From Coriolopsis trogii (Eukaryota > Basidiomycota > Agaricomycetes > Polyporales > Polyporaceae): DNA of 64,000 nt. A program made the translations under genes and the position numbers. The DNA is taken from NCBI GenBank assembly GCA_020543525.1, contig JAHYIO010000039.1:372001-436000 (forward strand). The letters are read 5' to 3'. Each line of letters begins with the position of its first letter. Position 1 is the stretch's first letter. Of the stretch, positions 11,398 to 23,714 are shown in pieces. The notes beneath the pieces are model-generated. The model did no database searches and had not been told where the DNA came from. It saw only the letters and a program-made list of their open reading frames with translations.

Positions 11398-13062
11398 TGT
11401 GACCCGCGACTACCTCCCAAGTCGAGCTTTCACAACGTTGGTGAGTACTCACAACTCTAGACGCCCCAGTGTATCGGCGCTGGCTATCATCATGAAGGAT
11501 GCGTCGTGTATGATAGCTAGTTCTCAAAATAGGAAGTCTTCAAAGTACGCACACATTTTGCCAAAGAAAATCCTTCCTCGCGTCAGGGTGGGGCTTTCTG
11601 GAGACGTGCATCCATAGGATGTCGTCTCAATACAACTGTTGTTGTAGGTGTGGATTAAGCTGCCTGGTGCGGATGGGCACTTGCGAGAGGCGTTGTGTCT
11701 TCGAAATCCTCGGCTCCTTCGCCTCTGATCTACCGTCTGATTTCGCGCCCTCCTTCCCTGCTGACCCTCCTTATTGCCGTCAAATAGTGACATACATTCC
11801 TTCTTTAGCATGATCATTGGGAAAGCCCCTCCATGCTGTCGGTATATAAGGGAACAGCTGAAGAGCGAATGCAAGTAGAGCGGTGCTCGTCTTCTACCGC
11901 CTGTCAGCCTATCAATTGGCAACCAGTTCCCTCGCATCGGCTACTCGGACACTCTAAGGAACGTGAACACCGAGACCCAACTGGTGAGCAATGACTAGGC
12001 ACTCGGCTCGGGTCAGCGTCCTCGACGACTACATCCTGAGCTCTCGGGTTCAAGACGAGTGCATCTAGCACGATGATATGTGTATTCAGCCATACCACTC
12101 ATGCATCTTTTCCCGCGTTAGGACCGGTCTGTGTGTTAGATGGCTCCTCACGGCGACCTCTTCGCAAGTGGTGGGAGCGACAACATGCTCAATATCTCCA
12201 GCGGACGGGTTGGGAACGTGTGCACGTCGAACTCGAGGGCGAAGCTGCCGCTGATCCCGCGCTGGACGAAGTGGAATCAACCCAGAGCGGTGCAGGCGGT
12301 CGCGTGGTGCCCGTGGAACCCGGCGCTGCTCGCGTCGGGCAGGGGCACGTCGGACGCGACGGTGCACATCTGGAACACGACGATGGGCGCGTCGCTGCAC
12401 TCGCTCGTGACGCCCGCGCAGATCTCGTCGATCTAGTGGGCGCCGCACAAGTTTTGACGAAGCACGGGCACCTGGCGAACGCAATCATGGCCCACAGCTA
12501 TCCGTCGATGAAGCGCGTGACGGAGGTCAAGGACGTTAACGTTAACATTCATGTGCCCTCGCGGAAGGCCTTATGGACCGCCGAGGGCGCACAATATCAA
12601 CAGACACGCAGACACCGATACAAACGCAGACAGACATAGAACGAGGTAGCTGTCATTCGTCGCACACCACCCTGTACTTGTCCATGTCCTGGTCCTTGTC
12701 TTTGGACCTGTGTGCCGCCAGTCCGCGCCGTGTCGTGAGCTGACGTCTTTTTATGTAGAGTACAGCGTGCCGTACGCGGCTCTTGCAGAGATCCTGCCGA
12801 CCGGATGCACAGCAGGCACAGAAGCGGAGCTTGCCAGAGAACGCGTCGCCATCATCCTCGCAATGCATCCCCCGTGCGTGCGGCAGACGGGACAAATGGG
12901 CGAGACGACTCGCGGGTGCTGTTCAGCGCGGAGCTCGTGTTGACCGCAACGGGGGGCGAGAACCTGGTTTCGGAAGATCTGGAAGGCACTGAGGGTCGAG
13001 AAGGAGGCTCGGAAGTCGATGGGTATCCTGCGCATCCGGTGAGCGTTGGCTTCGTTCTCGCA
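11398..13062 (+). pseudogene. Decayed CDC20 copy (psi-CDC20-1)
   Basis: Bases 11398-11450 match the end of exon 1 and the intron-1 donor of the intact CDC20 at 21220 (GACCCGCGACTAC..., GTGAGTACTC). From ~11930 the WD40 part resumes. 12140-12436 still encodes recognisable WD40 sequence (LASGG, WCPWNPALLASG, LHSLVTPAQISSI) but ends in a stop where the intact gene has Gln. The match ends near 13060. Two foreign stretches interrupt it: ~450 bp (about 11470-11925, with a TATA box at 11841) and ~360 bp (about 12535-12897). The retained intron donor shows that it arose by DNA duplication, not from mRNA. Confidence 0.85.
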
Positions 13063-13428
13063 AAAACGTCTCTTAGTTAGATTATGCATAAGCCATGTCC
13101 TTGTCGTAATTCCACTCGTTGGTCGCTTTTGTCCTCAGAGACACGCCCGATGACCATATCTCCGGCCGTAGGCAAGTCACGTCGATGTAGGTATATTCTC
13201 CGCAGGCCGTGTATATGCAGGTAGTCTCCGTTGTGCATCTTAGTAGCATAGGTCTGAAAACCAATATAGACAAGTGTTCTGACGCGATATGTTTTTGGCG
13301 CTTAGTGAGCGTCGTCGGTTCAAATTTGGGTGTTGCAGTCTCATGCCAACTTCAACCACGACTGCCACCTAGCCCCTCACATAGAACCCAGCTCAATGTT
13401 GCCGTCCAGTTCAAGAGGTTACTTTCTC

Positions 13429-14216
13429 ATGTCCTCGTCGCACCCATACAACACCCGCCTCGCGGCGAAACACAAACGATGCGAATGCACTAACCAAGCT
13501 GAGGAAGCACCACCGCCCAAGGCCCCAAAAGTCGAGCCAAGGCTGCGTACCATGGTGTCAAACACCGATCCGTTTACTGTCGAGACTGCAGAGCAGCAGG
13601 TACGTCGCTTATGTCCGCTTCACTGGTTAGTACAGCGAGTTGACGGAGGTCCCGAGCAGAAGCGGAAGAGGTTGATGAACCACTTTGCCCCCCAAGACAA
13701 TCTCGGTCCAAATGACATCGGCAGCAGTTGCTAACGCCTCCTCTACGCTACTATGGCTGCCCGTTCAAGTATGATCAAGTGCTCAATCTTGCTCAGCCCC
13801 ATCACATACATCTCGATGACATGCAGAATTCACGCAGTCTCTGGGGGGCAAGGAGAAGATTAACTTCTTCGATCTCTCCGACAATCATTACAGCAACCGT
13901 GAGCTACTGACAAGTCTACAACTCCTCGCACTTCTATACGTTGTTGGCAAACTCGCACGGACGGCGGGCAAACGACTTGAGACTGGGTGGGCATGCTGTC
14001 CTGAATGGGACGGCGTGATTTACGTCTGGTCTAGTTACGACGCGAGCCTGGTTTAAGGTTGTGCGGCTGTTGTCGTCGTGGGTCCGCGCCTTGACGACTT
14101 GAAACAAGGCGATGAGAGAGGTGTCGGGCGAGCGGTTGAAAGCGCAGTGGTGGTGGTCAGAGGAGGCTTCAAACTGAGTAGGTCGATCTTACTTCTCCCC
14201 ACAGGACGTACTATAG
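13429..14216 (+). pseudogene. YGWP family copy a (subfamily C), broken
   Basis: Exon 1 (13429-13599, 57 codons) is intact with YNTRLAAKHKR. An intron to 13659 is followed by exon 2, which hits a TAA after 23 codons because the stretch before the YG(W/C)P motif is altered. The remaining exon 2 sequence (YYGCPFKYDQ, a degraded LFGGK motif) is in shifted frames. The final intron acceptor and micro-exon (14205-14216, GAC GTA CTA TAG) still match copies b and c. Confidence 0.8.
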
Positions 14217-14590
14217 CGGTGGGCCGGGGGCAGGATGTTATACCACTGAAACGCTTCTCGGGAATTCTAATGTTGTTGCTCTGACCATCGTACGCTATCT
14301 ACCTACTTACAACACATGTGCTACAAATTAGTCTCTAACCAACGTTCAACATCTGCCCGTCTTAGCTGTGTTGAGTCAATGTATGCTTGGATGTCTCTGA
14401 ATTGTTGATTCACCGTCTTGAGGCCGGAATTATGACCATTGCTGCGCTTGGTAATGTTAAGCGCAGGTAAATGCGAACGCCATGAGGGACAAAAGGTACT
14501 GCGCTGGCGCCCATGCACGTCCGTCGCCTCTTGACCCTTGTCCACCACTCCAGTGCATCATCCACCAACCCTCCTCATCCAATCAACACG

Positions 14591-16547
14591 ATGGCATCCA
14601 GGCCAAAGAATGGGAAGGGGGGAAAACGGACAGAAGCTCACGAAACCTTGCACAAGTCGAAGAAGGTACGTTCACTGCCTATTTTGCTCTCTTAACCAGA
14701 ATGTGGGCCGACTGACCTGGTCACTATTATACGTTTGGTTAGTACTTGGTCGTTGACCAGCAGGACTTTGAAGCTCATCTTGCACAAAAGCTGGGATTTG
14801 CGTACCAACACCGCAAGTCCGAGTCCGCTCTATATGGTGTCTATAACCATATCATCTCGGGTGTCAGTAGCACCATCAAGCACCCTGACTTCCCGCACGT
14901 CACGATCTCCCACGCCCCCCAGGCTGTCCTTGGCCAGATGGACATGCCAGTCGATCGGAACGGGAACCCAGTCACGAAGGATTCAATCTTCAACGAGCAG
15001 CTCCCCGACTTTGTCCGTACCTTCATCAAGGCGAGCGAGGAAAAGGACCAAGACGGAAACCGCCGCTACGAGACGCTCCCAATCGATTTGTGGGAAATCA
15101 AGCCTTTGAAGACAGACCAGCCGTGGGACACAGAGGAGGCCCGTCTCGCTGCAGCAAAGATCATGGAGAAGGCCACTGAGCAGACGTGGAAGCAGGCAAT
15201 GGCGGCCTTTGCTCACAACCCGGGCTGGCAGCAGATCCACGTGCTCCTCATCGTAGGCGTGTACTTCTCCCAATTCAAGTGGATGAGGCCGGACGGGGAG
15301 ATCAAACGGCCACTCGACGATCCCCCACATCTGACTGAGGTCTTGTCAGGACCGGAGTTGGAGAACTTCCGAAAGCAGTACGATGACAAGATCGCAGAGT
15401 ACCAGAACAGGCCTCTTCCCGAGATCGTGTACTTCAACGTGCCCGTCTTCGAATTCGCTCGTGGTGGCGAGGAGCGATATCAGGCCTCCCTCTCTCCCGA
15501 GTTTCGCTACGCAATGAGACTCCCTTTGTCTCAGGAGTATCCAGACTGCCAGTACCAGCGGACCTGGATGTCTTCACCTGCGAAGAAACCGACGCGTAAT
15601 ATGCGCGGTAAGGTAAGGTGCTGAATACTCCGCGTGTACGCTCCCTGCTGATTGCCAACAATCAGCGCTTTGGAGAAAGAGCGGTCACAATTGGCATTTG
15701 TGACAAGCATGTTGAGGGGTTGGTTGAGCAGCGAGACAAGGGCTGGGCAATCGGAGACGAGCCTTCACCGTCAGTGTCGTCAGCGCACAATACCAGCTTT
15801 GACTCATGGGGTGGGTCGAATGCGGACGTTGAGGAACTGAAGAGAGCCGCCCTGGCGACCCCCCTTGCAGTGAGGACTCGATTTGCAGTGAGGACTCAGT
15901 CGGGCCAGGTGCCCGCTAGGATGCTTACTCAATCGAGTCCGGAGCCTGCTCCTGGTCTACCTGCCCTAGGGAATCTAGCAGGCTCCCGGTCTCGTGAGGT
16001 AAGAGAACTTTTCTTAAGCCCTCCGCGCAAGGGACAACATCTAATCGAGCATCAGCACCGCATCCAGGCAATCGACTTCGAGAGACATGACGAGGAGGAG
16101 TATGATACCCCGCTATCCTCGGATGAATCTCAGGCTGATAGCGCGGAGGGAGAGGTCCTCGCTGACAGTCGCTACCACGTCTTGAACCACCCCGGCAACA
16201 ATCGTCGTAAGGTGAACATGTACAACGAGGAAGACGAGAACTTCTTTGTTGACACGGCCTTCGAAGAGCGGGTCAACAACCGCGACAAAGGCTCAAGGAA
16301 CCACGCACCCGCCAGAAACCTGCCTACCTCACCCCAGTACTCATCGGACGAAGACCGCGATGTGATCGATGACCATGTCGCCTCTCCGGACACCAGCCTT
16401 GGGGATATCGACATGCACTACGATGCGGACAGCGAGGGTCTTGGAAACGTCCGGCATATCCTCTCTGATCAGGCAGGAACCCACCCACGGATGCTGTCGA
16501 AGGACACGAAGAGCCGGAAGAAGACGTTGAAGCATCGCAAGGCTTAA
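14591..16547 (+). CDS. PD-(D/E)XK-like large family protein, copy 1
   Basis: Three exons: 14591-14665, 14743-15612 and 15666-16547 (introns 77 and 53 bp, all phase 0), ~608 residues. The core in exon 2 has PDF at ~113-115 and WEIKP at ~142-146, then a helix (TWKQAMAAFAHNP) and a hydrophobic strand (HVLLIVGVYFSQFKW). D114, E143 and K145 fit the PD...ExK signature of restriction-endonuclease-like nucleases, with matching strand-strand-helix-strand order; nuclease activity is inferred, not shown. The C-terminal ~290 residues are disordered and acidic, with a Lys/Arg-rich end (KSRKKTLKHRK). A short repeat (GCAGTGAGGACT) sits at ~15870-15898. YGWP copy b follows 467 bp downstream in the same direction. 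Confidence 0.75.
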
Positions 16548-16860
16548 TGTCTGCAAGCAGGTGAGCATTCTAATTATTCTTTCGATACGTACAGAGAGAT
16601 GAACTGAATGTCAGTCAACAAAGCCTCTTGTGATGCGGCTGTAGGATGATATGTCGGACGGCACACAACTTGTTACTATGCAGCGTGGAATTAGTATGCG
16701 CCTGTACTCCAGGTAATATGTTATACCTTATAAGAGCTCCAAATTATGGTCTATGCATATGAATCTTCATCCGTGTCTTGTGAATCCGCGGGTCGATTTG
16801 TCGAAGCAGTGGTATAGAGCACCAACGAGGCAGGACGTTGGATAGGCGCTCAATCGTGAA

Positions 16861-16954
16861 CATATCTTCGGCGCCTGCGGAGAATGAAACGGGCTTGTAA
16901 ACGCGCCCATCTTCAACCAACATTCGACTACATCTTGGCCCGAACCACGATTCA
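16861..16954 (+). promoter_or_regulatory. Shared YGWP-family promoter blocks (copy b)
   Basis: Block 1 (CTTCGGCGCCTGCGGAG, ~16866-16882) and block 2 (CGAACCACGATTCA, 16941-16954) lie ~150 and ~65 bp before the ATG of copy b. The same pair, at similar spacing, precedes copies e, f and k. Confidence 0.55.
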
Positions 16955-17014
16955 TCTACCTCAGCCATCGTCCTCTGCCCTCTTATAACACCACAGTCCA
17001 CCAACCTTGCTATC

Positions 17015-17827
17015 ATGTCTTCATCACCACCCGCTCACAACACTCGCCTCGCGACAAAACGCAAACGACTCGCTAACCAAGAGGATGCGCCACCGCCCAA
17101 GACACGAAAGACCGTGTCGAAGCTGAGCAGCATGCTGTCAGAGGTCGACTCATCAACTGCTGAGACTGCTGAGACGAGGGTGCGTACTGTTCTCTGGCCA
17201 TACCCTAGCTTGAGTGTAATGACGGAGGTCGGGCGCAGAAGCGGAAGAGGATGATGAATCGCTTTGCCCCCAAAGACGTCCTCGATCCCGACGAAGTCGG
17301 CAGCAGTGACACCAACCCACCCCTACGCTACTATGGCTGGCCGTTCAAGTACGACCAAGTCCTCAAGTTCGCTCAACGCCATCACATACATTTTGATGCC
17401 TCGAAGGAATCCCGCAGTCTGTTCGGAGGCAAGAAGGAGATGGATTTTGCCGATCTCTCCGACAAGCACTACAACAATCCTGAGCTCATGCAAGACCTAA
17501 AGCAACTCGCACTTCTGTACGTTCTCACTAAACTCGCACGGACGGCCGGCATCCGGTTGGACTACGAGCGGGCATGCTCCCTCGACTGGGACGGCGTCAT
17601 CTACGTCTGGTCGAATTACGATGCGCAGGAGCGGTTTGGCGTCGTCCAACTGCTATCGTCTTGGAAACGAGCGGAGAGGACAATGAGCAAAGCGATGAGC
17701 CAGATGTCGGGTCAGCGACTGAAACCACAGTGGTGGTGGTCGAAAGAGAGTTCCCTGGTAAGCACATGCCGTCTTGTATCTACATTGCGGACAACTTCTC
17801 ATTACTGCCTTACAGGATGCATCATGA
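17015..17827 (+). CDS. YGWP family copy b (subfamily C), intact
   Basis: Exons 17015-17179, 17239-17757 and 17816-17827 (introns 59 and 58 bp); 231 residues. Exon 1 gives HNTRLATKRKR, a likely nuclear signal. Exon 2 opens with KRKR, then DPDEVGSS, LRYYGWPFKYDQ, QRHHIHF, LFGGKKEMDFADL, WDGVIYVWSNYD and QWWW. The last exon codes only Asp-Ala-Ser-stop. Function unknown; no domain recognised. It lies 467 bp after the PD-ExK-like gene copy 1, same strand. Confidence 0.78.
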
Positions 17828-18119
17828 TTCTGCGCAGTCTTCTCCGTTACTATAGGACCTGCAGGAGTTGCCCTGTGTCTATTCTGTTTAGTACTGTATT
17901 GTATCGTATACATTTCTCGGTTTCCTGCTTTGCAATCATTCGCGCGAAGAAACACATTCAGCGGATTGTCTATTTAGAACTTCTCTTTCAAATGTAGGAT
18001 AACAAGGACGAGTGGAACCTGATGTACCCCCCTCGATACACGCCTCCGCGGCCTGGAGTCGGTGAGATGTCCATCGGGAGCAATCGGACCACGACGCACG
18101 AATGCAGGGACACAAAGTG

Positions 18120-18828
18120 GCTGCTCGGGCACCAAGATGAGGTGTGTTCGTTGGAGCCACGTTTGGGGTGCGCGGGTACGCAGAGCTCGAGCGTGAATAT
18201 GCCATCCGCCTCACGTTAGACAGAGCGTTATGTGATCGCAGCAGCGAAGGCGGTTGCGTATGCCCATTAAATACCTCGAGCCGCGGAGGGACATCTGGAA
18301 GACGACAACCGGCGCGCCGCTGTGATCCTCAGGGCATCTTCCCCACGGACTCGCGCGCCTTCGCCCAACTGTTCTTGGACGGACTCGAGAGCCTCCGGAT
18401 GGAGTGTATCCTCGAATGCACGGCGTCGACCCTTTTCCGGAAGTTCGCGAAGTGGCTTCGAAGTCCGTTCCTCCTTCACTTTGCATCCTCGCTCACGGGC
18501 TACCACATGAATGACCACGACCTGTTCCCCGCGAGTTCCTGAGGGACCGGACCGCGTTGCGGAGCCTTCAGCTTACGGTGCCGAGCGCAGACTGGGCGTC
18601 GCACAAACGGACTTCCTGAAGACGCACCAGGCGCGACACACGCGACCAATGACCATTTGTCACCCATCCGTAGACCATGGCATGTGTGGCGAGGCGGAGG
18701 GCTCGCGGGTGTTGCTCCGCGTGCTGTTGCTGAATGGGAAGTTTGCACACCGCAATGAGAAGCCAGAAGGAGATATGGGAGGTGCCGAAGTGGCCGCGAC
18801 AGAGGACGGTATCGTGAGCACCCGGTGA
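18120..18828 (+). pseudogene. Decayed CDC20 copy (psi-CDC20-2)
   Basis: Starts with sequence matching the WD40 part of CDC20 (GCTGCTCGGGCACC, then GAGGTGTG) and can be followed through gaps to the C-terminal end: 18700-18828 matches the last exon stretch up to the CCGGTGAGCG around the stop. Many frameshifts and stops. It shares derived changes (GTTAGACAGAGCGTTATGT-type sequence) with the copies at 29.5 and 33 kb, so these three come from one earlier decayed copy. Confidence 0.75.
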
Positions 18829-19259
18829 GCGTTGAGCTTTGTCGTCTCGAGGCAAGTCAAGATTGGATGATGTACTTACATATCTGACTATGCGTTTGTA
18901 TATATGGTAATCTTGTTCACACAGAAGTCAGGGTACCAGCGAGTATAGAGACCTGCGACTCTGAGTGCATGCTCACCCAGACCCTTAGCAGACCTCGCTC
19001 ATGTGCACGCATCTACGTACAGAATTCTCAGGAATTGTACATATTCTGAACACTCTGTAGTGTGCATGCTCGCAGCGATAGTCTTAACTCGAAGCCTCTA
19101 AAATGAGACGATACGTCCTCAGCGCTTAGTGAGCGTTGTTCGATCGCGGGGTAGCCGCCTCAGGTTGACTTCAACGACCACGACTTTCATCTCGCTCCTC
19201 ACTTCGTACCAGCTCATCGCTGCTTTCCTACCACTCAATTAAGTATATATTACTCTTTC

Positions 19260-20079
19260 ATGTCCTTATCGCACCCATACAACACCCGCCTCGCGGCGAA
19301 ACACAAAGGGTGCGAGTGCCCCAACCAACTTGAAGAGGAAGTACCGCCGCCCAAGGCACCAAAAGTCGAGTCGAGGCTGCGTAGCATGCTGTCAAATACA
19401 GACACGTTGACTTTCGAGACTGCGGAGCAGACGGTAAGACATTTTTGCATTGTATGCACTGGTTACAGTTAGTTGATGGAGGTCACGAGTAGAAGCGGAG
19501 GAGGATGATGAAACGCTATTCCCCCGAAGACAATCTCGATCCCGACGAAGTCGGAAGCAGTGGCACGAATCCGCCCCTACGCTATTATGGCTGGCCGTTC
19601 AAATACGACCAAGTGCTCAAGTTTGCGCAACGGCATCACATACACTTCCCCGTCATGCAAGCATCGCGCCATCTCTTCGGTGGCAAGGAGGAGATGGATT
19701 TCGCCGACCTCTCCGACGAACACTACAGCAATCCTAGACTCTTGATCAGGCTCAAACACCTCGCGCTTCTAATCGTCGTTGATTTACTTGTAGAGACGGC
19801 AGGTGTTCGACTCGAGCATGGTTGGACGTACTCCCTCGACTGGGATGGCGTCATTTACGTCTGGACGAACTACAACGTGGAGAGTCGATATATGGTTGTG
19901 GAGGCGTTGTCGTCGTGGGAACGAGCCGAGAAGACTCTGAACAAGGCGATGAGAGATATGTCGGGCGAGCGATTGAGACCACAGTGGTGGTGGTCAAAGC
20001 AGACTCGCCTGGTAAGCACATCATGCATGTCTGTGTTGTAGGCCATGTCTTATGTTATCTGTTACAGGACGAGAAATGA
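19260..20079 (+). CDS. YGWP family copy c (subfamily C), intact
   Basis: Exons 19260-19433, 19493-20011 and 20068-20079 (introns 59 and 56 bp); 234 residues. YNTRLAAKHKG in exon 1 is less basic than in other copies. The core has YYGWPFKYDQ, QRHHIHF, LFGGKEEMDFADL, DWDGVIYVWTNY and QWWW. The micro-exon encodes Asp-Glu-Lys-stop. Closest to copies a and b. Function unknown. Confidence 0.77.
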
Positions 20080-20950
20080 CGGTGGTGTTTTCGTATGCAG
20101 TCGTCTCGCATCCCGTCCGAGGCGACACGACTCGCTCCTTTTGCATTGTATTTATGTAGCATTGTCATTATATGATCGGTCTCTCGGTTCTCTGCCTCCT
20201 GCAATCATTCGCGTGAAGATTGATGGACGTCCCATCTCTCCCCATACGTTCTCTTGTATGTTCATCCAACCTATGACAAGCAGGACACGACGAGCAAATT
20301 CCACCGCATCCATATGGATCTGCTGCCATGTAGTCTTGGGCAGGTCTGGCCGAAGCATGGTGAGCGACCCTTTATATATCTCGCGCGCGGGGGTCACGGC
20401 TAACCCAATATCCAATTGCGTTGTATGGAGGAGCTTCAGAGCCAAGCATCGGACAACCACCTCACCGCAGCAAGGCTCCTTCTCCCAAACGATGTCTGAC
20501 CGCCCAATAGCTGACAACCCTTGGGTCCACATCCAAGCCCCTCATCTCAACGTGAGGGGATGAATCGTTCCAAGTCCTTCGCGCAAGCCTATTCGCACAA
20601 CTCTATGGACATCCAGGCTCCCCTACGACCCTTTCCTAATAGTCAAATGCTGGTCGACTTCACGCGATGTATCAAGCTTGTCTCACAAAGCCTGTGGGAG
20701 TAGCCATCATGGTATTGTTTGGTGTGAACGTGCCCGTGCTGACCACATCCGAGGAGATGGGATTTCCGTCGCCCTTTTGGTTGATGTGCGAGAGGCCTAA
20801 TCCTAGGCGTGCCAATTCATTTCGCTCGCTATTAACTATAACGGCGCATTCACCGTGTTGAATCTGTGTCGTGCGCGCGGCCCATGGCCACATCTTGCAC
20901 TCAAGGAACAGAGGTTGGAAACAAAAACAAACGTATAATGAACGGTACAT
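20080..20950. other. Stretch without a supported gene
   Basis: The minus-strand frame 20152-20532 (126 codons) reads like protein (LRPDLPKTTWQQIHMD) but I recognise no family, and flanking sequence is full of stops in that frame. A T-rich run near 20924-20932 on the minus strand is the likely Pol III terminator of the tRNA. Confidence 0.3.
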
Positions 20951-21030
20951 TGACGAGAGTGGGATTCGAACCCACGCCCTTTCGGACCAGATCCTTAGTC
21001 TGGCGCCTTAGACCGCTCGGCCATCTCGCC
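20951..21030 (-). tRNA. tRNA-Leu (anticodon AAG)
   Basis: The minus strand folds as a class II tRNA. The acceptor stem is GGCGAGA/TCTCGTC with one G-U pair. The D-loop holds GCGGTCTAAGGC, the anticodon stem is CCAGA/TCTGG around loop CTAAGGA (anticodon AAG), a variable arm (TCCGAAAGGGC) follows, and the T-arm contains GGTTCGAATCC. No intron is seen. A T-run terminator follows ~20 bp downstream. It reads leucine CUU codons. Confidence 0.95.
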
Positions 21031-21219
21031 ATACACCCTGGCGGAACACCGGTTTATGGATCCCCATTTCTGCAACGCGGTCACGACGAACGCGTGCGCG
21101 ACGCGTGGTCGCGTGTTTGTCTGCAACCTCGTCCCGTTCGGCGCTCGTGGCCATCCCTGTACTGCCAGTGACTGCCACCTCCCCCTCTCTCTTCTCTCTC
21201 TCCCCCTTCGCGTCTTGCT

Positions 21220-23059
21220 ATGGCATATGCTCCGAAAACACCCACCCGACACCGCTCTCGCTCAGAGACAAAAACCCCTCTTTCCGCGTCCTTTTTCGCC
21301 ACGAACAACCTCGCCGATGCCTCCAATCCCTTCATCGTCCCGAGCAGGCCCGCGTCCCCCGTGAAGAAGAGTTCTGGGCAGGTTTCCGCGACCCTCAAGC
21401 GGCAAGCCAGCGTAGGGCTTATCCGGAAGGGGGGTGTCGAGAGTCGACTGGACGTCGTGACCCGCGACTACATTCCGCCTCCTCCGAAGTCCGAGAAGCG
21501 TTCGCGGTCCCAACCTTCGGTGAGTACTCGCTGCTTTGCATGCACCTCGTCTTTGCTTTGGCGATGTTGGCTTGGAGGAAGCATAATGCCTGAGAGGCGT
21601 ACCCACGCGACACGCATTCATCCATGACATGAACCAAAGCCCTTTGTGCCATTGCCTCCCACTTGCAGTCCGGATTGGGCGGCATTCTCACTTCCCATCT
21701 GCTCTTGTTGTCAATATGGTCTCACAAAACCCGCAGCGTGATAATAGGGATCGGTTCATTACGACCCGCGACCCGGTTGATGAGGTCGCGGCGACGCTCG
21801 ACCTAATGTCCCTCAACCCCGAGTCTGCGTCCCCGGGACATACTGCCCGACTTGCCGCAGCCACAGGCGTGCCAATCAACCGTCGTATCCTCGCATACCA
21901 CGAGCCACCTCCGCCGGCGTCCTCCGATCCCCTCATGGCACAAGCACGCGAGCTGGTTAAACCACTGTATGCACGCGCAGGGTCGGCGCCCGCAGGTGGC
22001 TCTGGCTCGACCGGCGCAAAAGACCGCAAGATCGCGACCTTCCCGTACAAGATTCTCGATGCGCCGGGGATGATTGACGACTTCTATCTGAACCTCATCA
22101 CCTGGAGCAGCCTCAACATCGTCGGGATCGCGCTGGGGAACAGCGTATACATCTGGAAGGCGGAGACGGGTGAAGTCGTACTGGTTTCCGAGGGACCTGA
22201 AGGGTCTTACATCGCTTCGGTTGACTTCTCAAACGACGGCCAGTTCCTCGGTATCGGCTACCCGAACGGTGCCGTCGAGCTGTGGGACGTGGAGTCCCAG
22301 ACGAAGCTGCGAACGATGACGGGGCACTCGGCTCAGGTTGGTGTCCTCTCTTGGAACGGCCACGTCCTCAGCTCCGGGTGTCAGGATGGGAGCATTTGGC
22401 ACCACGACGTGCGCGTGCAGCGGCACAAGGTGATGGAGCTGCTCGGGCACCAGGGCGAGGTGTGCGGGCTCAAATGGCGCTCTGACGGTGAGCTGCTCGC
22501 GAGTGGGGGGAACGACAACGTGCTCAACGTCTGGGACGGGCGGGTTGGAGACGTGGGCATGCCGAGCTCGAGCGCGAACACACGCTCGGCCGCTCGCTGG
22601 ACGAAGCGGAACCACACCGCGGCGGTGAAGGCGGTGGCGTGGTGCCCGTGGAACCCGGCGCTGCTCGCGTCGGGCGGGGGCACGTCGGACGCGACGGTGC
22701 ACATCTGGAACACGACGACGGGCGCGCGGCTGCACTCGCTCGTGACGCCCGCGCAGATCTCGTCGATCCAGTGGGCGCCGCACAAGAAGGAGTTCCTGAC
22801 GACGCACGGGTATCCGACGAACGCGATCATGGTCCACAGCTACCCGTCGATGGAGCGCGTGGCGGAGATCAAGGACGCGCACGACTCGCGGGTGCTGTTC
22901 AGCGCGCTGTCGCCGAACGGGGAGCTCGTGTGCACCGCGGCGGGGGACGAGAACTTGAAGTTTTGGAAGATCTGGGAGGCGCCGAAGGTGAAGAAGAAGG
23001 AGGCGAAGGAGAGCTCGAGGATGGGGAGCACGTCGACGGGTATCTTGAGTATCCGGTGA
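21220..23059 (+). CDS. CDC20: CDC20/Slp1-type activator of the anaphase-promoting complex
   Basis: Exon 1 is 21220-21519; the GTGAGT donor at 21520 and an acceptor at 21736 give exon 2 at 21737-23059 and 540 residues. The frame fits this junction, though a second small exon inside the gap cannot be excluded. The C-box is DRFITTR (105-111; the usual Pro is Thr). RILAYHEPP follows, then seven WD40 blades beginning at DAPGMIDDFYLNL. The protein ends with the Ile-Arg tail that docks on APC/C. CDC20 brings substrates such as securin and cyclin B to the APC/C and is the target of the spindle checkpoint. It has the only intact CDC20 frame here, beside the tRNA, while four decayed pieces lie elsewhere. 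Confidence 0.92.
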
Positions 23060-23714
23060 GCGGGGGGCTCTTTCGGAGGCCGAGGGCATCATCTCTTGAT
23101 TGGATTTGTGTATTGGTATCTCTCGCTGTGTCCCTGTGTACGTCGTACGCGTTGATCGCAGGCTTTCTTTGTGCAGTCATGCCCTCCGTGCATCACCGCT
23201 TGCAATCCCGTCCATGTCACCCCTGGCTTGACGGACACTGCGCTTTGGTACCTATTCCGAATTCTCCCGATATTACGCATGTATCGCATTCGAGAGCCCG
23301 AGCGGTACTGCCGGGCCACTTCCACGTCTACGTGAGTCGTCCGTGAGCCCGAGTATCCCGTCCTTCACTGATGTACTCTTGTGTCTAGATCTTGATCGCA
23401 AGCGTCACGTTCCGATTGCTTCTCGAACTTTGAGGCTGGCGCGTTGCGGACTGTCGTGCATGGCGTTTGTTTTGGCTAGTACTGAAGGGTTATGGGGAGC
23501 AGGGAAACTGTGGGCTACCGAGAAGTACGGGTTCCTTGAGTGCGAAGTGCGGTAGGCGCGCGTTTGGGCGTCTACCGAACCAAACGGGAAGGTATCGCCG
23601 CCTCAAGTTTCCAACACGGTCCGACTCGAGCCTTGTTTCGATCCACGACCTACCCCCCTCAAATACCTCACCTAGTCTTTCTTACATCAATCCCCACTAT
23701 AACCACGCTACATC
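23060..23714. other. Intergenic region
   Basis: 3' side of CDC20 and 5' side of YGWP copy d. A weak version of the family promoter block (CCTTGTTTCGATCCACGACC, ~23628-23647) lies ~70 bp before copy d. Nothing else was recognised. Confidence 0.4.

Noticed and set aside
12140..12436. Stand-alone WD40 gene
   Set aside because: It is 98 codons, begins and ends inside sequence matching CDC20, and stops where CDC20 has Gln. It is part of a pseudogene.
12538..12552. Start of a tandem or CRISPR-like array (AACGTTAACGTTAAC)
   Set aside because: Only a doubled 6-bp unit; no repeat-spacer structure. CRISPR arrays are not expected in a fungal nucleus.
22229..23092. 287-codon minus-strand frame opposite CDC20
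   Set aside because: It is Arg/His-rich and lies fully antisense to the WD40 exon; GC-rich third positions leave the opposite strand open. It has no start context or motif.
22639..23346. 235-codon plus ORF overlapping the CDC20 end
   Set aside because: It is in another frame of the same WD40 exon and has low-complexity Ala/Arg/Glu composition; a shadow.
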